From: JBBIQH01 sp964475945
Lineage (GTDB): Archaea; Thermoproteota; Nitrososphaeria; Nitrososphaerales; Nitrosocaldaceae
DNA: 64,000 nt
Assembly: GCA_964475945.1 (NCBI GenBank)
Contig: CAYYYF010000002.1
Location: forward strand, 62,001-126,000
Direction: 5' to 3'
Part shown: positions 51,265 through 60,744 of the stretch, one piece after another
How positions within the stretch are numbered: position 1 is the stretch's first letter
How the letters are laid out: each line of letters starts with the position of its first letter
Position numbers and translations under genes: made by a program
The notes under the pieces: model-generated
What the model was told of the DNA's origin: nothing
Databases searched by the model: none
What the model saw: only the letters and a program-made list of their open reading frames with translations

Positions 51265-52533
51265 ATGAGTAATAATAGGAAGAAGATGATATATATACTC
51301 CTTGATGGTATAGGGGACCTACCGCATCCAGACCTTAACTACCTTACACCTTTAGAGGCTGCATACACACCAAATCTCGATAGAATAGCAAGGTTAAGCA
51401 GGATGGGTATGGTATATACTGTCGGCAAGGATATAGCACCAGAGTCTGATATAGCAGTATTCAGTATGCTAGGTTATACATTCAATGAGCATGAGTATGT
51501 TGGTAGAGGTATAATAGAGGCTATAGGTTCAGATATGGATGTTAGGGATGGAGATCTTGCATTAAGGGGTAATTTTGCTACAATTGACTCTAAAGGCAAC
51601 ATAGTGGATAGGAGAGTAGGTAGGAATCTAAGTGATGATGAGGCTAAGGAGTTGGTTAAGGCTATAAAGGATAGGGTTAAGTTGAGCAATGCTGAGTTTG
51701 ATCTTGTCCATACAAGAGGGCATAGGGTAGTCTTACGTATAAGAACTGATGGTATGCTATCAGCAGATATAAGCAATACAGATCCTGCATATGAGAGGAT
51801 TAAAGGCATGGGTGTAGCAAAGACTGATGGTAATTTAAGATTGGCAGAATGCAAGGCATTAAGCAATGATGCTAAGGCAGTAAGGGCAGCAGAGTTGGTA
51901 AATGAGTTTACCCGCATGACAATTGCTATACTGAAGGATCATCCTGTTAATACTAGAAGGAGGAGCATCGGTATGCTTGAGGCTAACTGCATATTATTAA
52001 GGGATGCTGGTAATAGACTCCCAGATGTTAAAGCACTTGCATTAAAGTATGGGTTAAGGTTTGCATGTATAGTTGATATGCCTGTAGAGCAAGGAATAGC
52101 AAAGGTTACAGGTATGCATGCATTCAATGCTGGTAACATGAATGATTATGAGATGAAGGCTAATGCTGCATTGAAGGCATTAGAGCATTACGATTGCGTA
52201 TATGTGCACCTTAAAGGCCCAGATGAGTTCGGTCATGATGGTGATGCGAGAGGCAAGAAGAGGAGTATAGAGGATATAGATAGGAGGTTCTTCTCTATAG
52301 TATCTGATGCCGTAAGTAAAGATATATGCATAGTAGTTACTGGGGATCACTCAACCCCATGCATAAGGAAGGCTCATACATCAGATCCAGTGCCATTGCT
52401 TATTGCATGTAATGGTATGAAGAATGATAGACTTGCTAGGTTTACGGAGGATAATGCAAAGAAGGGTAGTATAGGTTATATTAGAGGAAGTGATGTCCTT
52501 AACACTACTATAAAAATTGTTAATAATTTTTGA
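51265..52533 (+). CDS. apgM: 2,3-bisphosphoglycerate-independent phosphoglycerate mutase, archaeal type
   Basis: Glycolysis and gluconeogenesis enzyme of the alkaline phosphatase superfamily. Metal residues are in ILLDGIGDLPHP and VVTGDHSTPC; the phospho-Ser lies in APESDIAVFSMLGY; also VHLKGPDEFGHDGD. 422 aa fits ApgM. It starts at 51265 and is divergent from the GalT gene. Confidence 0.95.
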   Translation: MSNNRKKMIYILLDGIGDLPHPDLNYLTPLEAAYTPNLDRIARLSRMGMVYTVGKDIAPESDIAVFSMLGYTFNEHEYVGRGIIEAIGSDMDVRDGDLALRGNFATIDSKGNIVDRRVGRNLSDDEAKELVKAIKDRVKLSNAEFDLVHTRGHRVVLRIRTDGMLSADISNTDPAYERIKGMGVAKTDGNLRLAECKALSNDAKAVRAAELVNEFTRMTIAILKDHPVNTRRRSIGMLEANCILLRDAGNRLPDVKALALKYGLRFACIVDMPVEQGIAKVTGMHAFNAGNMNDYEMKANAALKALEHYDCVYVHLKGPDEFGHDGDARGKKRSIEDIDRRFFSIVSDAVSKDICIVVTGDHSTPCIRKAHTSDPVPLLIACNGMKNDRLARFTEDNAKKGSIGYIRGSDVLNTTIKIVNNF

Positions 52534-53004
52534 AAGTAATATGTTAAGAATCTATATATTAAAATTACCTAATATTTAATAAATCATATAGAATAACTCG
52601 AACTTTAGAATGGATGATCTGGACTGTAAAGGGCTAAAACTATGTCTGCAAGTTAGAATATCAAGGATCCTTCCTACAGCATGGACTAAGGATATAGATA
52701 TCTATGAAAATCATAGCAAGAAGGCTTGGATTTTCTAGCGTTCTATCACTTATAGAGGTAGACTAGATAGAGCCTTCAGCAAAATAAAGTATATACCTTT
52801 CATCTTTAAAAACAAAGAGAAAAATTCTTCTTTGTCTTCATCATCTTCGTGAATATCATCTATTACTATATATTTAATTTGCTATATTAATCACTTTTAT
52901 GATAATATAATATTTAAACTACTATCGTTAATTCATTATGTTTTAGAAATGATTAGCGATATAATTTTATAAACATTTAAATATATGCTTATAGTATCAT
53001 AGAT
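52534..53004. other. Intergenic stretch with one doubtful short reading frame
   Basis: A 42-codon frame at 52610-52738 (MDDLDCKGLKLCLQVRISRI..., stop TAG) continues in frame after the TAG for another 38 codons, ending in a Ser run. It resembles no known family and may be another decayed gene. The rest is AT-rich with no coding signal seen; 52950-53000 probably holds the promoter of the following AhpD-like gene. Confidence 0.35.
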
Positions 53005-53406
53005 ATGACAACAATAACAGATTATGATAAGACATTAGATGACATATCCAAAAACATTAAGCTTTGTACCTGGATTCTTTAAAGGAGTTCAAGGGATGTC
53101 CTTCCTCAAATGTGGAGTATATTTAAAAAGTATGAACTAGGTACAAGTCTTATACCTCAAAAGTATAGAGAGATGATAGGTTTAGCAGTAGCAGCAGCTA
53201 TAAAATGTCCTTACTGTGAGACATATCATAAGAATGCAGCAAAGATGTTTAGAGCTACAGATGAAGAGCTTGACGAAGCAGCACTATTGATAGGTCAGAC
53301 TGTATTCTGGAGTGCAATATTACATGCGCACAACTATAATACATTTGTTAAAGAGCTGCAGGTATCTTCTTTCTTGAAAAAGAAGATACCCATTCTTTTT
53401 CTCTAG
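53005..53406 (+). pseudogene. AhpD/carboxymuconolactone decarboxylase-family protein with two one-base frame changes
   Basis: Begins MTTITDYDKTLDDIS at 53005, then needs one base fewer in the AAAAA run to read KTLSFVPGFFKGVQG, and one base more in the GGG run to reach DVLPQMWSIFKKYE. The rest is open to 53406: MIGLAVAAAIKCPYCETYH has the catalytic CxxC and His of AhpD-like peroxidase partners. The two changes cancel, so both ends share one frame. This pattern suggests homopolymer miscalls, so the gene may be intact in the cell. Expected role: alkylhydroperoxidase-type redox protection. Confidence 0.75.
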
Positions 53407-53415
53407 CATAGTTAT

Positions 53416-54000
53416 ATGATGGGGGTGAAGGAGGATGAGCAAGGTACTCTAACTGTTGTAGCTGTAGTTGTATCTGGCATAGTACTAACATCATATATAC
53501 TTTCTAATAATTATCCTATAGAATCAAAGCTACCAAGGAGATCAGTAGATTATAGCCCACCGTCAACAAATATAGACTTCAAATTACCGACTTATATACC
53601 AGTAGGTTATTGCCCATACGATAGTTGGGGTGATAATGAAATCTTTAATATTATATTTGCGCCTTCTGGAGTAGAAGAGCCTTCTAAGAAATGTATAACA
53701 TTTGGTGCAACCAAGCATGTGCAAGGTAGTGCTGAATACTATAAAGAATATAAGGCAAAGTCTGATAGGGGAGAACTTGCACAACTATTTGAGATAAACG
53801 GTAACCCTGCAATGGGATAGGAGGTTGGTAAGAAGAATAGCATAATTATGTTAGATGATAAGATCATAAACGTTGAACAAGCAGATTATCCAGCGTATAT
53901 AGGCATGGTAGATATAAAAGAGAATGTAGGATATGGTATTACTGCCTATCTGCCATTAAATGAGCTGAAGAAGATCATGTCTTCTCTAGACAGACCTTAA
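53416..54000 (+). pseudogene. Membrane-anchored secreted protein interrupted by one in-frame TAG
   Basis: The single frame runs from ATG 53416 to TAA 54000 with only one interruption, TAG at 53818-53820. N-terminal membrane helix VVAVVVSGIVLTSYILS, then FKLPTYIPVGYCPYDSW, matching the YPTYLPIGY motif of the broken gene at 21856. The part beyond TAG (KKNSIIMLDDKIINVEQADY, YGITAYLPLNELKKIMSSL) matches the C-terminus of that relative (IRAYIPELELVKVLESML). A recent nonsense mutation, a sequence error or readthrough are all possible. Confidence 0.65.
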
Positions 54001-54011
54001 TCACTATTGAG

Positions 54012-54572
54012 TTATATAGTAAACCTCACTATCTTATCTGTATCAAGCATCAAATTAATATGCTCTATAACCTTTACAACATCTATACCATGAATAGACT
54101 TTATACTCTTGCCCTCTAACTTTGCTAAAGCCCTCTTTAGTATTGATAATGCAATGCTATACTCTGCCTTCTGTGCATGCACAAATGCTGCACATACAAG
54201 TATCAAGCCTTGCAGTATATCCTTCTCCTCACCCTTGCTCTTCTTCCATACATTCTCAAGCATCTCATGTGCCTCCCAGTACCTCTCTTCATTGAATAGA
54301 ATCCTTGCATGCTCTAACCTCTCCTCATCACCCATATCCCTCTCAATTATCTCAGTATAACCTACAACCGCCCCTATCTTTGCATTTAATATATCCAATA
54401 CATTACTATCAATAGGCTTATTCATGCTTACATCATACTCTACATGCTTGCTTGCAACCCTAGCATCTCTAACTTCATCAAATATACCTAGCGCAGTTAC
54501 CTTATCAAGTAGCATCTTTGCATCATATACACTATAACCATTATTAGCAAACCTAACCATGTACCTATACAT
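54012..54572 (-). CDS. DUF309 family protein, 186 aa
   Basis: The C-terminal half carries the DUF309 pattern EERYWEAHEMLENVWKKSKG and DILQGLILVCAAFVHAQ, an all-helical TPR-like fold. The N-terminal 80 residues (VRFANNGYSVYDAKMLLDKV) are an extra alpha/beta domain. The function is unknown. It converges with the TAG-interrupted gene and is divergent from S24e. Confidence 0.85.
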   Translation of the reverse strand: MYRYMVRFANNGYSVYDAKMLLDKVTALGIFDEVRDARVASKHVEYDVSMNKPIDSNVLDILNAKIGAVVGYTEIIERDMGDEERLEHARILFNEERYWEAHEMLENVWKKSKGEEKDILQGLILVCAAFVHAQKAEYSIALSILKRALAKLEGKSIKSIHGIDVVKVIEHINLMLDTDKIVRFTI

Positions 54573-54624
54573 AACAAATTATAACCTTAAGGTTTATTAA
54601 GAGTTATCATGCTCAAGTAGTAGA

Positions 54625-54951
54625 GTGAGCGATATAGTGATAGTAGAGGAGAGGAGCAATCCATTATTAAATAGAATAGAGGTAAAGTGTATAATAAAAG
54701 GGGAGAATGGGATGCTTAAGAGGGCAGATGCTGCAAGGATGATAGGTGAGAGGTTGAACTATACCAACAAGTTCATACTCCCTATATACTTGAAGGGTGA
54801 GAGCGGTAAGAGGGATATCAAAGCATTATTCTACATATACGATGATGAGAAGATAGCAAGGATGCAGATGCCAAGGTATATCATTGCAAGGTTAACAGGA
54901 GAGAAGGTTGAGAAGAAGAGTAAAGGTAAGAAAGAGGGTGAAGGTAAGTAG
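54625..54951 (+). CDS. rps24e: 30S ribosomal protein S24e
   Basis: Small ribosomal subunit protein of archaea and eukaryotes. Starts at a GTG (54625): SDIVIVEERSNPLLNRIEVK, then GMLKRADAARMIGERLN and KFILPIYLKGESGKRDIKAL, ending in a Lys-rich tail. Length 108 aa fits. S27ae follows 12 bases downstream, as commonly found in archaea. Confidence 0.95.
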   Translation: MSDIVIVEERSNPLLNRIEVKCIIKGENGMLKRADAARMIGERLNYTNKFILPIYLKGESGKRDIKALFYIYDDEKIARMQMPRYIIARLTGEKVEKKSKGKKEGEGK

Positions 54952-54963
54952 TAGGTGATCTAG

Positions 54964-55152
54964 ATGGGTAGTAACACACAGGTATGGAAGTATTACAACA
55001 TAGAGAATGGTAAGCTGAAGAGGAATAAGAAGGAATGTACCAGATGTGGTAAAGGTGTATTCATGGCAGATCATAAAGATAGGGTTACATGCGGTAAGTG
55101 CGGTTATACAGAGTTTAAGCATAAAGAGGCAAAGAGGAAGAGTAGTAAGTAA
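54964..55152 (+). CDS. rps27ae: 30S ribosomal protein S27ae
   Basis: Zinc-ribbon ribosomal protein. Four cysteines CTRCGKG and CGKCGYTEF hold zinc. It is 62 aa with basic ends. Forms an operon with S24e; in many archaea Kae1 and Bud32 genes come next, whereas here a convergent nucleotidyltransferase-kinase fusion follows eight bases on. Confidence 0.95.
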   Translation: MGSNTQVWKYYNIENGKLKRNKKECTRCGKGVFMADHKDRVTCGKCGYTEFKHKEAKRKSSK

Positions 55153-55159
55153 TTAATGA

Positions 55160-56878
55160 CTAATACCTATTGAGTTCATCTCTAACAACCTTTACCATAC
55201 CTAAGGTTAATGCAGGGTAGAATGGTAGGCAATATGCTATCCTTGCAGCTTTATACAATGCCTCTCTATTATAATATCCGTCTACGAATGCCCTTATAAT
55301 TGCTCTAGCATTATCATACTCCTTTGTAAAAAGGAGAGAATAGTATAAGAAGCATGCTACATCCCATGCTGCATCATCTATGCTAGTTAGATTTGTGAAC
55401 TGCTCAAAATCAGTTAAGCATAATGCATTATCCATAATCAAGACATTGCTTGGTTTTGTATCCCTTAACACGAAACCATTCTTATGTATAAGGGCAAGTA
55501 TAGATGCGTATCTCTGTATATATGTAAGTGTATCTATGCTATTATTATTACTCATGAACATATCTATCATACTGCTTAATGGTATACCATCAACATACCT
55601 AAATGCTATAACCCTGTTCTTGAATGATATCCCTACTATGGATGGAGTTACTACATCATTTCTTATGCCTCTAACCCTTCTGATGCCTATGTACTCATTC
55701 CTCATCCTTAAGTATGGTAGGACATCATACCTCCTACCTATACCTAGTAACCAGAGGTTCAATGCTATCCATTTTGACATCTTAATGTTTGTATAATATT
55801 TTATAACTATCTTCTCATTCCTTTCATAATTGCTTATATTACATAGCACTGTAGCAGAGTGTTTATCCCCAATTCTACTTAGGGTATATGTGTAGTCATT
55901 AAAGCCTAAACCTTTTGCTATCTCTTTAATGTAATCATTGCCATCTATGAATATCCCTTCCTCTATCTTAAGCAAAGAGGATGGGTTATTAAACATAGAT
56001 GGTATCTCCTTTACCTCCTTCCTCCTCCTAAGCTTTGATCTAGCCTCTGTGCTGAAGAAGTTAAGCGTCTTCCTACCAGCATATGTATGTACAAGCCATG
56101 CAAATGCACCCCTAAGGGATTCATTATGTATGAATGTACTGTAGAGCATTGGGGGCTTCAGTACCTTTACATGCATGCTACCATCACTATAATCAGTAAC
56201 AGTTACTATACCCTCATTCTCTACCTCCCTTAAAGCGTTGATGAAGCCATGGATGCTTAATGTTATATTCCTTGATGCATTGCTACCTGTATACGTCTTT
56301 ATGTAACTGTAAACTGCATGAGGATATATCCTTGACCTCTTCTTAAGCTTTGAGAATAGGAAATACTCTATTGGTATTGTAACCTCAAATGCTAATGGAT
56401 TGGTATTAATAAGCTCGTATATCTCCTCAATGATTATCCTCTTCTTGTATATAACCTCCGCTCTACTAAGATAATCCCCATTGCATAATGGCTCGTATGG
56501 GTTAAGCAACCTGCCTATAACAAACTCCCCAAGTGATGCCCTCTCAGCATCCTTAAGCAATGCATTACCATCAACCATAAGCACTGAAGCATCTAGTCTA
56601 TCATGCATATATACATACTTGATTATATCCTTGTAATCCTTTAATACAAGTAGAATATCGTAATCGCTATCGGGTCTAGCATATCCAGCGATCTTTGAGC
56701 CATATGCACAGCATGAGAGTATATCGCTCTTATACTCACTTGCTAAGACATCAACTACCTTGAGTAGTTCTCTCCTCTCTTCTATACTAAGGATGTTAGC
56801 AGATAAGCCCTGATCTTGATTACCCCTTTCTTCTCCCTCTTCTTCTCCTACCATTACCATCCTTGCTATAATCAACAC
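55160..56878 (-). CDS. Nucleotidyltransferase - protein kinase-like fusion, 572 aa
   Basis: Residues about 35-150 are a Pol-beta-type nucleotidyltransferase with CAYGSKIAGYARPDSDYDILL (Gly-Ser and D-x-D metal motif). Residues 150-330 are helical and unassigned. Residues about 340-560 resemble a Bud32/RIO/aminoglycoside-type kinase: IVIKYYTNIKMSKW (Lys), the catalytic loop FVLRDTKPSNVL (RD replacing HGD) and LTDFEQF (DFG equivalent). The N-terminal 59 bases overlap the upstream metalloprotease gene; starts at codons 7 or 9 would shorten the overlap. It may modify RNA, proteins or small molecules; unknown. Confidence 0.75.
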   Translation of the reverse strand: MLIIARMVMVGEEEGEERGNQDQGLSANILSIEERRELLKVVDVLASEYKSDILSCCAYGSKIAGYARPDSDYDILLVLKDYKDIIKYVYMHDRLDASVLMVDGNALLKDAERASLGEFVIGRLLNPYEPLCNGDYLSRAEVIYKKRIIIEEIYELINTNPLAFEVTIPIEYFLFSKLKKRSRIYPHAVYSYIKTYTGSNASRNITLSIHGFINALREVENEGIVTVTDYSDGSMHVKVLKPPMLYSTFIHNESLRGAFAWLVHTYAGRKTLNFFSTEARSKLRRRKEVKEIPSMFNNPSSLLKIEEGIFIDGNDYIKEIAKGLGFNDYTYTLSRIGDKHSATVLCNISNYERNEKIVIKYYTNIKMSKWIALNLWLLGIGRRYDVLPYLRMRNEYIGIRRVRGIRNDVVTPSIVGISFKNRVIAFRYVDGIPLSSMIDMFMSNNNSIDTLTYIQRYASILALIHKNGFVLRDTKPSNVLIMDNALCLTDFEQFTNLTSIDDAAWDVACFLYYSLLFTKEYDNARAIIRAFVDGYYNREALYKAARIAYCLPFYPALTLGMVKVVRDELNRY

Positions 56879-57536
56879 TTATAAGTTCATATACCTTGCT
56901 CCTTAACTCTTCATCTATATGTATATTAATTATAGCCTTAATAGGTATCCTTGTTATGTTATCCTCCATGCTTATCCTCTTACTAGGCAAACCCTTCTCT
57001 ACCCATTCCTTGATGCATTTGTTCTCTAACCTAGAATCATTAAATCCATCGCTAAACCTCTTTGCCATTAGTTTAAGCAACGCCTTATCCTTGCCTAGTA
57101 TACTCTTTGCATCAAATAACCTACCCATATCTGCATACACATCCTCAAATACACTACTTGATACCTCATCAGATAATACATCCATCTTAACGAACTTTGT
57201 AACAAGTTCTACATAATGCAAGAACTCATGTGCCAGAATAGCATGTATAGTGCCTTTTAATGCATATGCAACCAATGGTGCAGATAACTCCACTACTATC
57301 CTTATGTTATTGTTATCTACAAGGGGTATAGTTCTAGCAAATACAAGCCCTAAACCATATCCATCCCCTACTACTGTTATACTAGGATCAACATAGTGTA
57401 ATGGATATTTTATACCAGATGCCCTCTCAATCCTCTCTATACCCTCTTGCACAAACCTGTATCTCTCAACTATCCTATTGTATACTCTCTTCGGTAACTT
57501 GTCCTTTACATACTCTATAGCCTCTAATGGTCTCAT
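56820..57536 (-). CDS. Putative zinc metalloprotease (HExxH), 238 aa
   Basis: The motif ILAHEFLHYVELV gives HExxH near residue 103. Aspartate-rich and acidic residues about 25-45 positions later (SSSVFEDVYADMG) may give the third ligand. No membrane helix is seen, so it is probably cytosolic. The C-terminus is very basic (GRRRRGRRKG) and is coded in the overlap with the next gene. Substrate unknown. Confidence 0.7.
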   Translation of the reverse strand: MRPLEAIEYVKDKLPKRVYNRIVERYRFVQEGIERIERASGIKYPLHYVDPSITVVGDGYGLGLVFARTIPLVDNNNIRIVVELSAPLVAYALKGTIHAILAHEFLHYVELVTKFVKMDVLSDEVSSSVFEDVYADMGRLFDAKSILGKDKALLKLMAKRFSDGFNDSRLENKCIKEWVEKGLPSKRISMEDNITRIPIKAIINIHIDEELRSKVYELISVDYSKDGNGRRRRGRRKG

Positions 57537-57639
57537 CTAGCATCTATCTCTCATCTACATTATAAATGGTATGGTAAGAGGTTCTTAACCTAATATTAAG
57601 TAGATAAGGATTAAATTAGATTATAACATGGATTGAAGC

Positions 57640-58041
57640 ATGTTCCAGTACTTCACACCACAACAAGCAAATAGAATGCTTGGAGAGGTTAAGGCAAGGG
57701 TTAACAGGATAGTAGCATTAAGGGATAAGGTTATCATGCTGCAAGAAGAGTTGCAGAGCATAGTTGAGCATGATGCATCATTGATGGCTTACATGCTTAA
57801 GAAGCAGGAGTTGAACTCTGCATTGGTTGATCTATACAAGGCGATAGAGGAGTTGGAGTCATTAGGTGTTATAATAAAGAGCATAGATGAGGGCTTGGTT
57901 GACTTCCCTGCAAAGAGGTTCGATGAGGATGTATGGTTATGCTGGAAGGTTGGTGAGGAAGAGGTTAAGTTCTGGCATGGTAAAGATGAGGGCTTCATGG
58001 GTAGAAAACCATTGCCTGTCAGCGATGAGAGCCTTGTATAA
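57640..58041 (+). CDS. DUF2203 family protein, 133 aa
   Basis: The N-terminal helix pair (YFTPQQANRMLGEVKARVNRI, LRDKVIMLQEELQSI) and the C-terminal stretch GLVDFPAKRFDEDVWLCWKVGEEEVKFWH are diagnostic of DUF2203, a conserved family without known function. It lies 15 bases before the UbiA gene on the same strand. Confidence 0.87.
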   Translation: MFQYFTPQQANRMLGEVKARVNRIVALRDKVIMLQEELQSIVEHDASLMAYMLKKQELNSALVDLYKAIEELESLGVIIKSIDEGLVDFPAKRFDEDVWLCWKVGEEEVKFWHGKDEGFMGRKPLPVSDESLV

Positions 58042-58056
58042 CTCGATGATCATGAG

Positions 58057-58953
58057 ATGGGTATTAAGGCATGGCTAAAGGCAGTAAGGATAAGGTTCCT
58101 ATTAGCATCCATCATCTCTGTTAGCATAGGGCTATCAGTAGCTGCATGGAAGGGTCACCCTATTGATATGATACATGCATTGTTGACGTACGCTGGAGTT
58201 GTAGCATTGCATGCAAGCGTAGACCTCTTGAATGACTATTGGGATTACAAGCTTGGTATAGACAAGGTTACAAGGCGTACACCATTCTCAGGTGGCACTG
58301 GTGTATTGCCTGAGAATATACTTAAGCCAGAGAGTGTGTATAGGGTAGGCCTAATCATGCTTATAATAGGTGCAACCATAGGTTTATACTTCATAGCAGT
58401 AAGGGGCTTTATCATAGCACTCATACTAGGTTTTGCTGTGGCATCGGTATACCTATACTCAAGTAGGATAGTTAGGGTAGGCTTGGGAGAGTTCTTCGTA
58501 GCAGTAAAGGGTGCTATGATAGTGTTAGGCACATATTACGTTCAGACTGGCTTAATAGATATAGAGCCTATATACTCTGGTGTAATAGCAGGTATACTAT
58601 CATCTACTGTCCTCTTCATAAACTCATTCCCAGATTACGATGCAGATAAGGCACATGGAAGGAAGAACCTTGTTATAGTATTGGGGTTAGAGAGGGCGTC
58701 AAAACTATTCATAGTATTCCCATCATTAGCATATCTGCTTGTTATAATAGGAGTAGCAGTTAATATAATTCCAGTATATGCATTATTATCGTTCATAGCA
58801 CTCCCATATGCAATATCTGCATACATGAGATTATTAAGGCTTAAGGATAATGACCTAAACCTTATGATAGCGAGTATGAGAAGTATTATGATGTTCTCAA
58901 GGATTACAGGTAGCATTATAGCATTAAGTTTCCTTCTACCATTGATAAGGTAA
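58057..58953 (+). CDS. UbiA-family prenyltransferase, 298 aa
   Basis: Integral membrane enzyme that transfers a prenyl chain to an aromatic or polar acceptor. About eight or nine helices, with the two Asp-rich metal motifs NDYWDYKLGID (residues about 68-78) and DYDADKAHGRK. The first matches the MenA-like group, so menaquinone synthesis is likely, though archaeal lipid or heme-O forms are alternatives. A heme A synthase gene is 2.7 kb away, but a CtaB role would require a different motif. Confidence 0.87.
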   Translation: MGIKAWLKAVRIRFLLASIISVSIGLSVAAWKGHPIDMIHALLTYAGVVALHASVDLLNDYWDYKLGIDKVTRRTPFSGGTGVLPENILKPESVYRVGLIMLIIGATIGLYFIAVRGFIIALILGFAVASVYLYSSRIVRVGLGEFFVAVKGAMIVLGTYYVQTGLIDIEPIYSGVIAGILSSTVLFINSFPDYDADKAHGRKNLVIVLGLERASKLFIVFPSLAYLLVIIGVAVNIIPVYALLSFIALPYAISAYMRLLRLKDNDLNLMIASMRSIMMFSRITGSIIALSFLLPLIR

Positions 58954-59012
58954 GCATTCAGGATGGTCTTCTGTTATTATCAGATAAATATGAGTAGTGC
59001 TATAGCATTGCC

Positions 59013-60134
59013 ATGATACATGGTTATGTTACTAGGGATGGGACTTTAAGGTTTAGAGCAAGGCATGAGGGTAAGAGCACAGCCATAGGGCATTTCAAGA
59101 ACTTCCAAGACTTATCATTAACAAGCATAGGTATGGGCACGTATCTAGGTAATGCAGATACTGCTACAGATATGCTAGTCATTAATGCAGTAAAGAGATC
59201 TGTATCAAGTGGGGCTATCAATGTTATAGATACTGCAATAAACTACAGGTTCCAGAAGGCAGAGAGGGCAGTAGGGAAGGCTATTAAAGAGTTGGTAGAG
59301 GATGCAACAATAAGTAGAGATGAGATCTTCATAAGCACAAAGAATGGATACTTGACACATGATGCAGACCTTGCAAGTGACTTCTGGGAGTATATACATA
59401 ACAACCTTATCAAAAGGGGTATTATAACTACAGATGATATCTCCTCAGATTACAACTGCATAAAGGTATCATACTTGGAGGATCAACTTAACAGGAGCAT
59501 AAAGAATCTGGGTTTAGAATGCATAGATCTTATGTACCTACATAATGCTGTTGAGAGCAACATTCATGATATTGGTAAAGAGACAATTATGAGAATGCTA
59601 AGGGATGCATTTGAATTCTATGAACAGAAGAGGAGGGAAGGGGTTATAATGTACTATGGTATGGCTACATGGTCATGTTTTAGGGTTCCTCATAACAACA
59701 AGGAGTATACTAACCTTAAGGATCTAGTCGATATGGCTAAAGATGCAACGTTAAAGCAGGGTAATGATGAACATGGCTTCAGGTTTGTGCAATTGCCATT
59801 CAATCTTGCCATGCCTGAGGCTGCAACACAAAGGAATCAGAGTATAGGCTCTGGAGTATATACATTCTTTGAGGCTGCATCAATACTTGGTATAAATGTA
59901 TTCACAAGCGTACCCCTCATGCAAGGGAGACTGCTTAATTCAAATATACCTACAATGAATGGTATAGAGTCTAAAGCACTAAGATGTCTACAGTTTGCTA
60001 GATCATCCCCAGCAATACCACTTGTTGGACAGAAGAGGTTAGAGCATGTAGAGGAGAATATAAAGGTAGCAAGGATAAGCCCGTTAAGCAATGATGAGTT
60101 TAATTCTATCCTAAGAGCAGTTGCACAGGCATAG
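59013..60134 (+). CDS. Aldo/keto reductase, 373 aa
   Basis: TIM-barrel NADPH oxidoreductase. Catalytic tetrad: Asp in VIDTAINY, Tyr of the same motif, Lys in ISTKNGY and His in YLHNAVE. It is longer than usual (about 320 aa), with an N-terminal 30-residue extension and an insert near residues 130-150. Substrate unknown. It ends just before the secreted gene. Confidence 0.88.
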   Translation: MIHGYVTRDGTLRFRARHEGKSTAIGHFKNFQDLSLTSIGMGTYLGNADTATDMLVINAVKRSVSSGAINVIDTAINYRFQKAERAVGKAIKELVEDATISRDEIFISTKNGYLTHDADLASDFWEYIHNNLIKRGIITTDDISSDYNCIKVSYLEDQLNRSIKNLGLECIDLMYLHNAVESNIHDIGKETIMRMLRDAFEFYEQKRREGVIMYYGMATWSCFRVPHNNKEYTNLKDLVDMAKDATLKQGNDEHGFRFVQLPFNLAMPEAATQRNQSIGSGVYTFFEAASILGINVFTSVPLMQGRLLNSNIPTMNGIESKALRCLQFARSSPAIPLVGQKRLEHVEENIKVARISPLSNDEFNSILRAVAQA

Positions 60135-60165
60135 ATTTATTTATAATGGGAGATGTTATAATAGC

Positions 60166-60690
60166 ATGAGAAGAACAGTTATACATGTAAGTATAGTGAT
60201 GAGCCTTTTAGCTATTTTTATAGCTCAGGGTAATTATGTGTATGCACACCAACTATTCAACTCTGGCGGGTATAGGATCGCTGGCTACCTCATACAGATA
60301 GCAACGCAGCCAGAGATGCCTGCAATAGATACAGTAGCAAAGATACTAGTTAGGGTTGCTGATGATGATGGTAACGATATGAGGGATATTAACGTTGGAT
60401 TAAAGTTGTACAAGAATGATGTATTATACTATACACATCCTATTACACTACTTAAGGATGGTCACCTTGAGATAAATTACATATTCAGAGAACCCGGGGT
60501 TTATATTGCTGAGATTAGCATATATGAGCATGATGGGAATGTAATAACAGCAAAGTTTAACCTAGGTATAGTTAGAGAGTTTGCCTATATATTCATCTCA
60601 ATGATTATATTGGGAGTTACCATGCCAGCATGCCTAGTAATAGGCATAGTATGGTATAGAAGAAGGATTAAAACGACTAGCCATTATTAA
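60166..60690 (+). CDS. Exported membrane-anchored beta-domain protein, 174 aa
   Basis: The start at 60166 gives a clean signal peptide (RRTVIHVSIVMSLLAIFIAQ, cut near YAHQ); an upstream in-frame ATG overlaps the previous gene and would spoil it. Residues 30-130 look like an Ig/FixH-type beta sandwich (VAKILVRVADDDGNDMRDINV, GVYIAEISIYEHDG). A C-terminal membrane helix follows, then RRRIK. Its position next to the oxidase locus suggests a copper or oxidase assembly role; inferred. Confidence 0.7.
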   Translation: MRRTVIHVSIVMSLLAIFIAQGNYVYAHQLFNSGGYRIAGYLIQIATQPEMPAIDTVAKILVRVADDDGNDMRDINVGLKLYKNDVLYYTHPITLLKDGHLEINYIFREPGVYIAEISIYEHDGNVITAKFNLGIVREFAYIFISMIILGVTMPACLVIGIVWYRRRIKTTSHY

Positions 60691-60744
60691 TTAATTAATA
60701 AAAATAATTTTATTCTGTTAACTGATTATTGATTAGTTGGTTAG

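Noticed and set aside
52780..52860. Possible C/D-box small RNA on the minus strand (ATGATGA and a later CTGA)
   Set aside because: No internal D'/C' boxes or terminal stem could be seen, and the spacing is arbitrary.
21601..53820. Possible genome-wide recoding of TAG (several in-frame TAG codons in broken genes)
   Set aside because: TAG ends clearly intact genes such as FEN1, the VWA protein and several others, so it is a normal stop codon.
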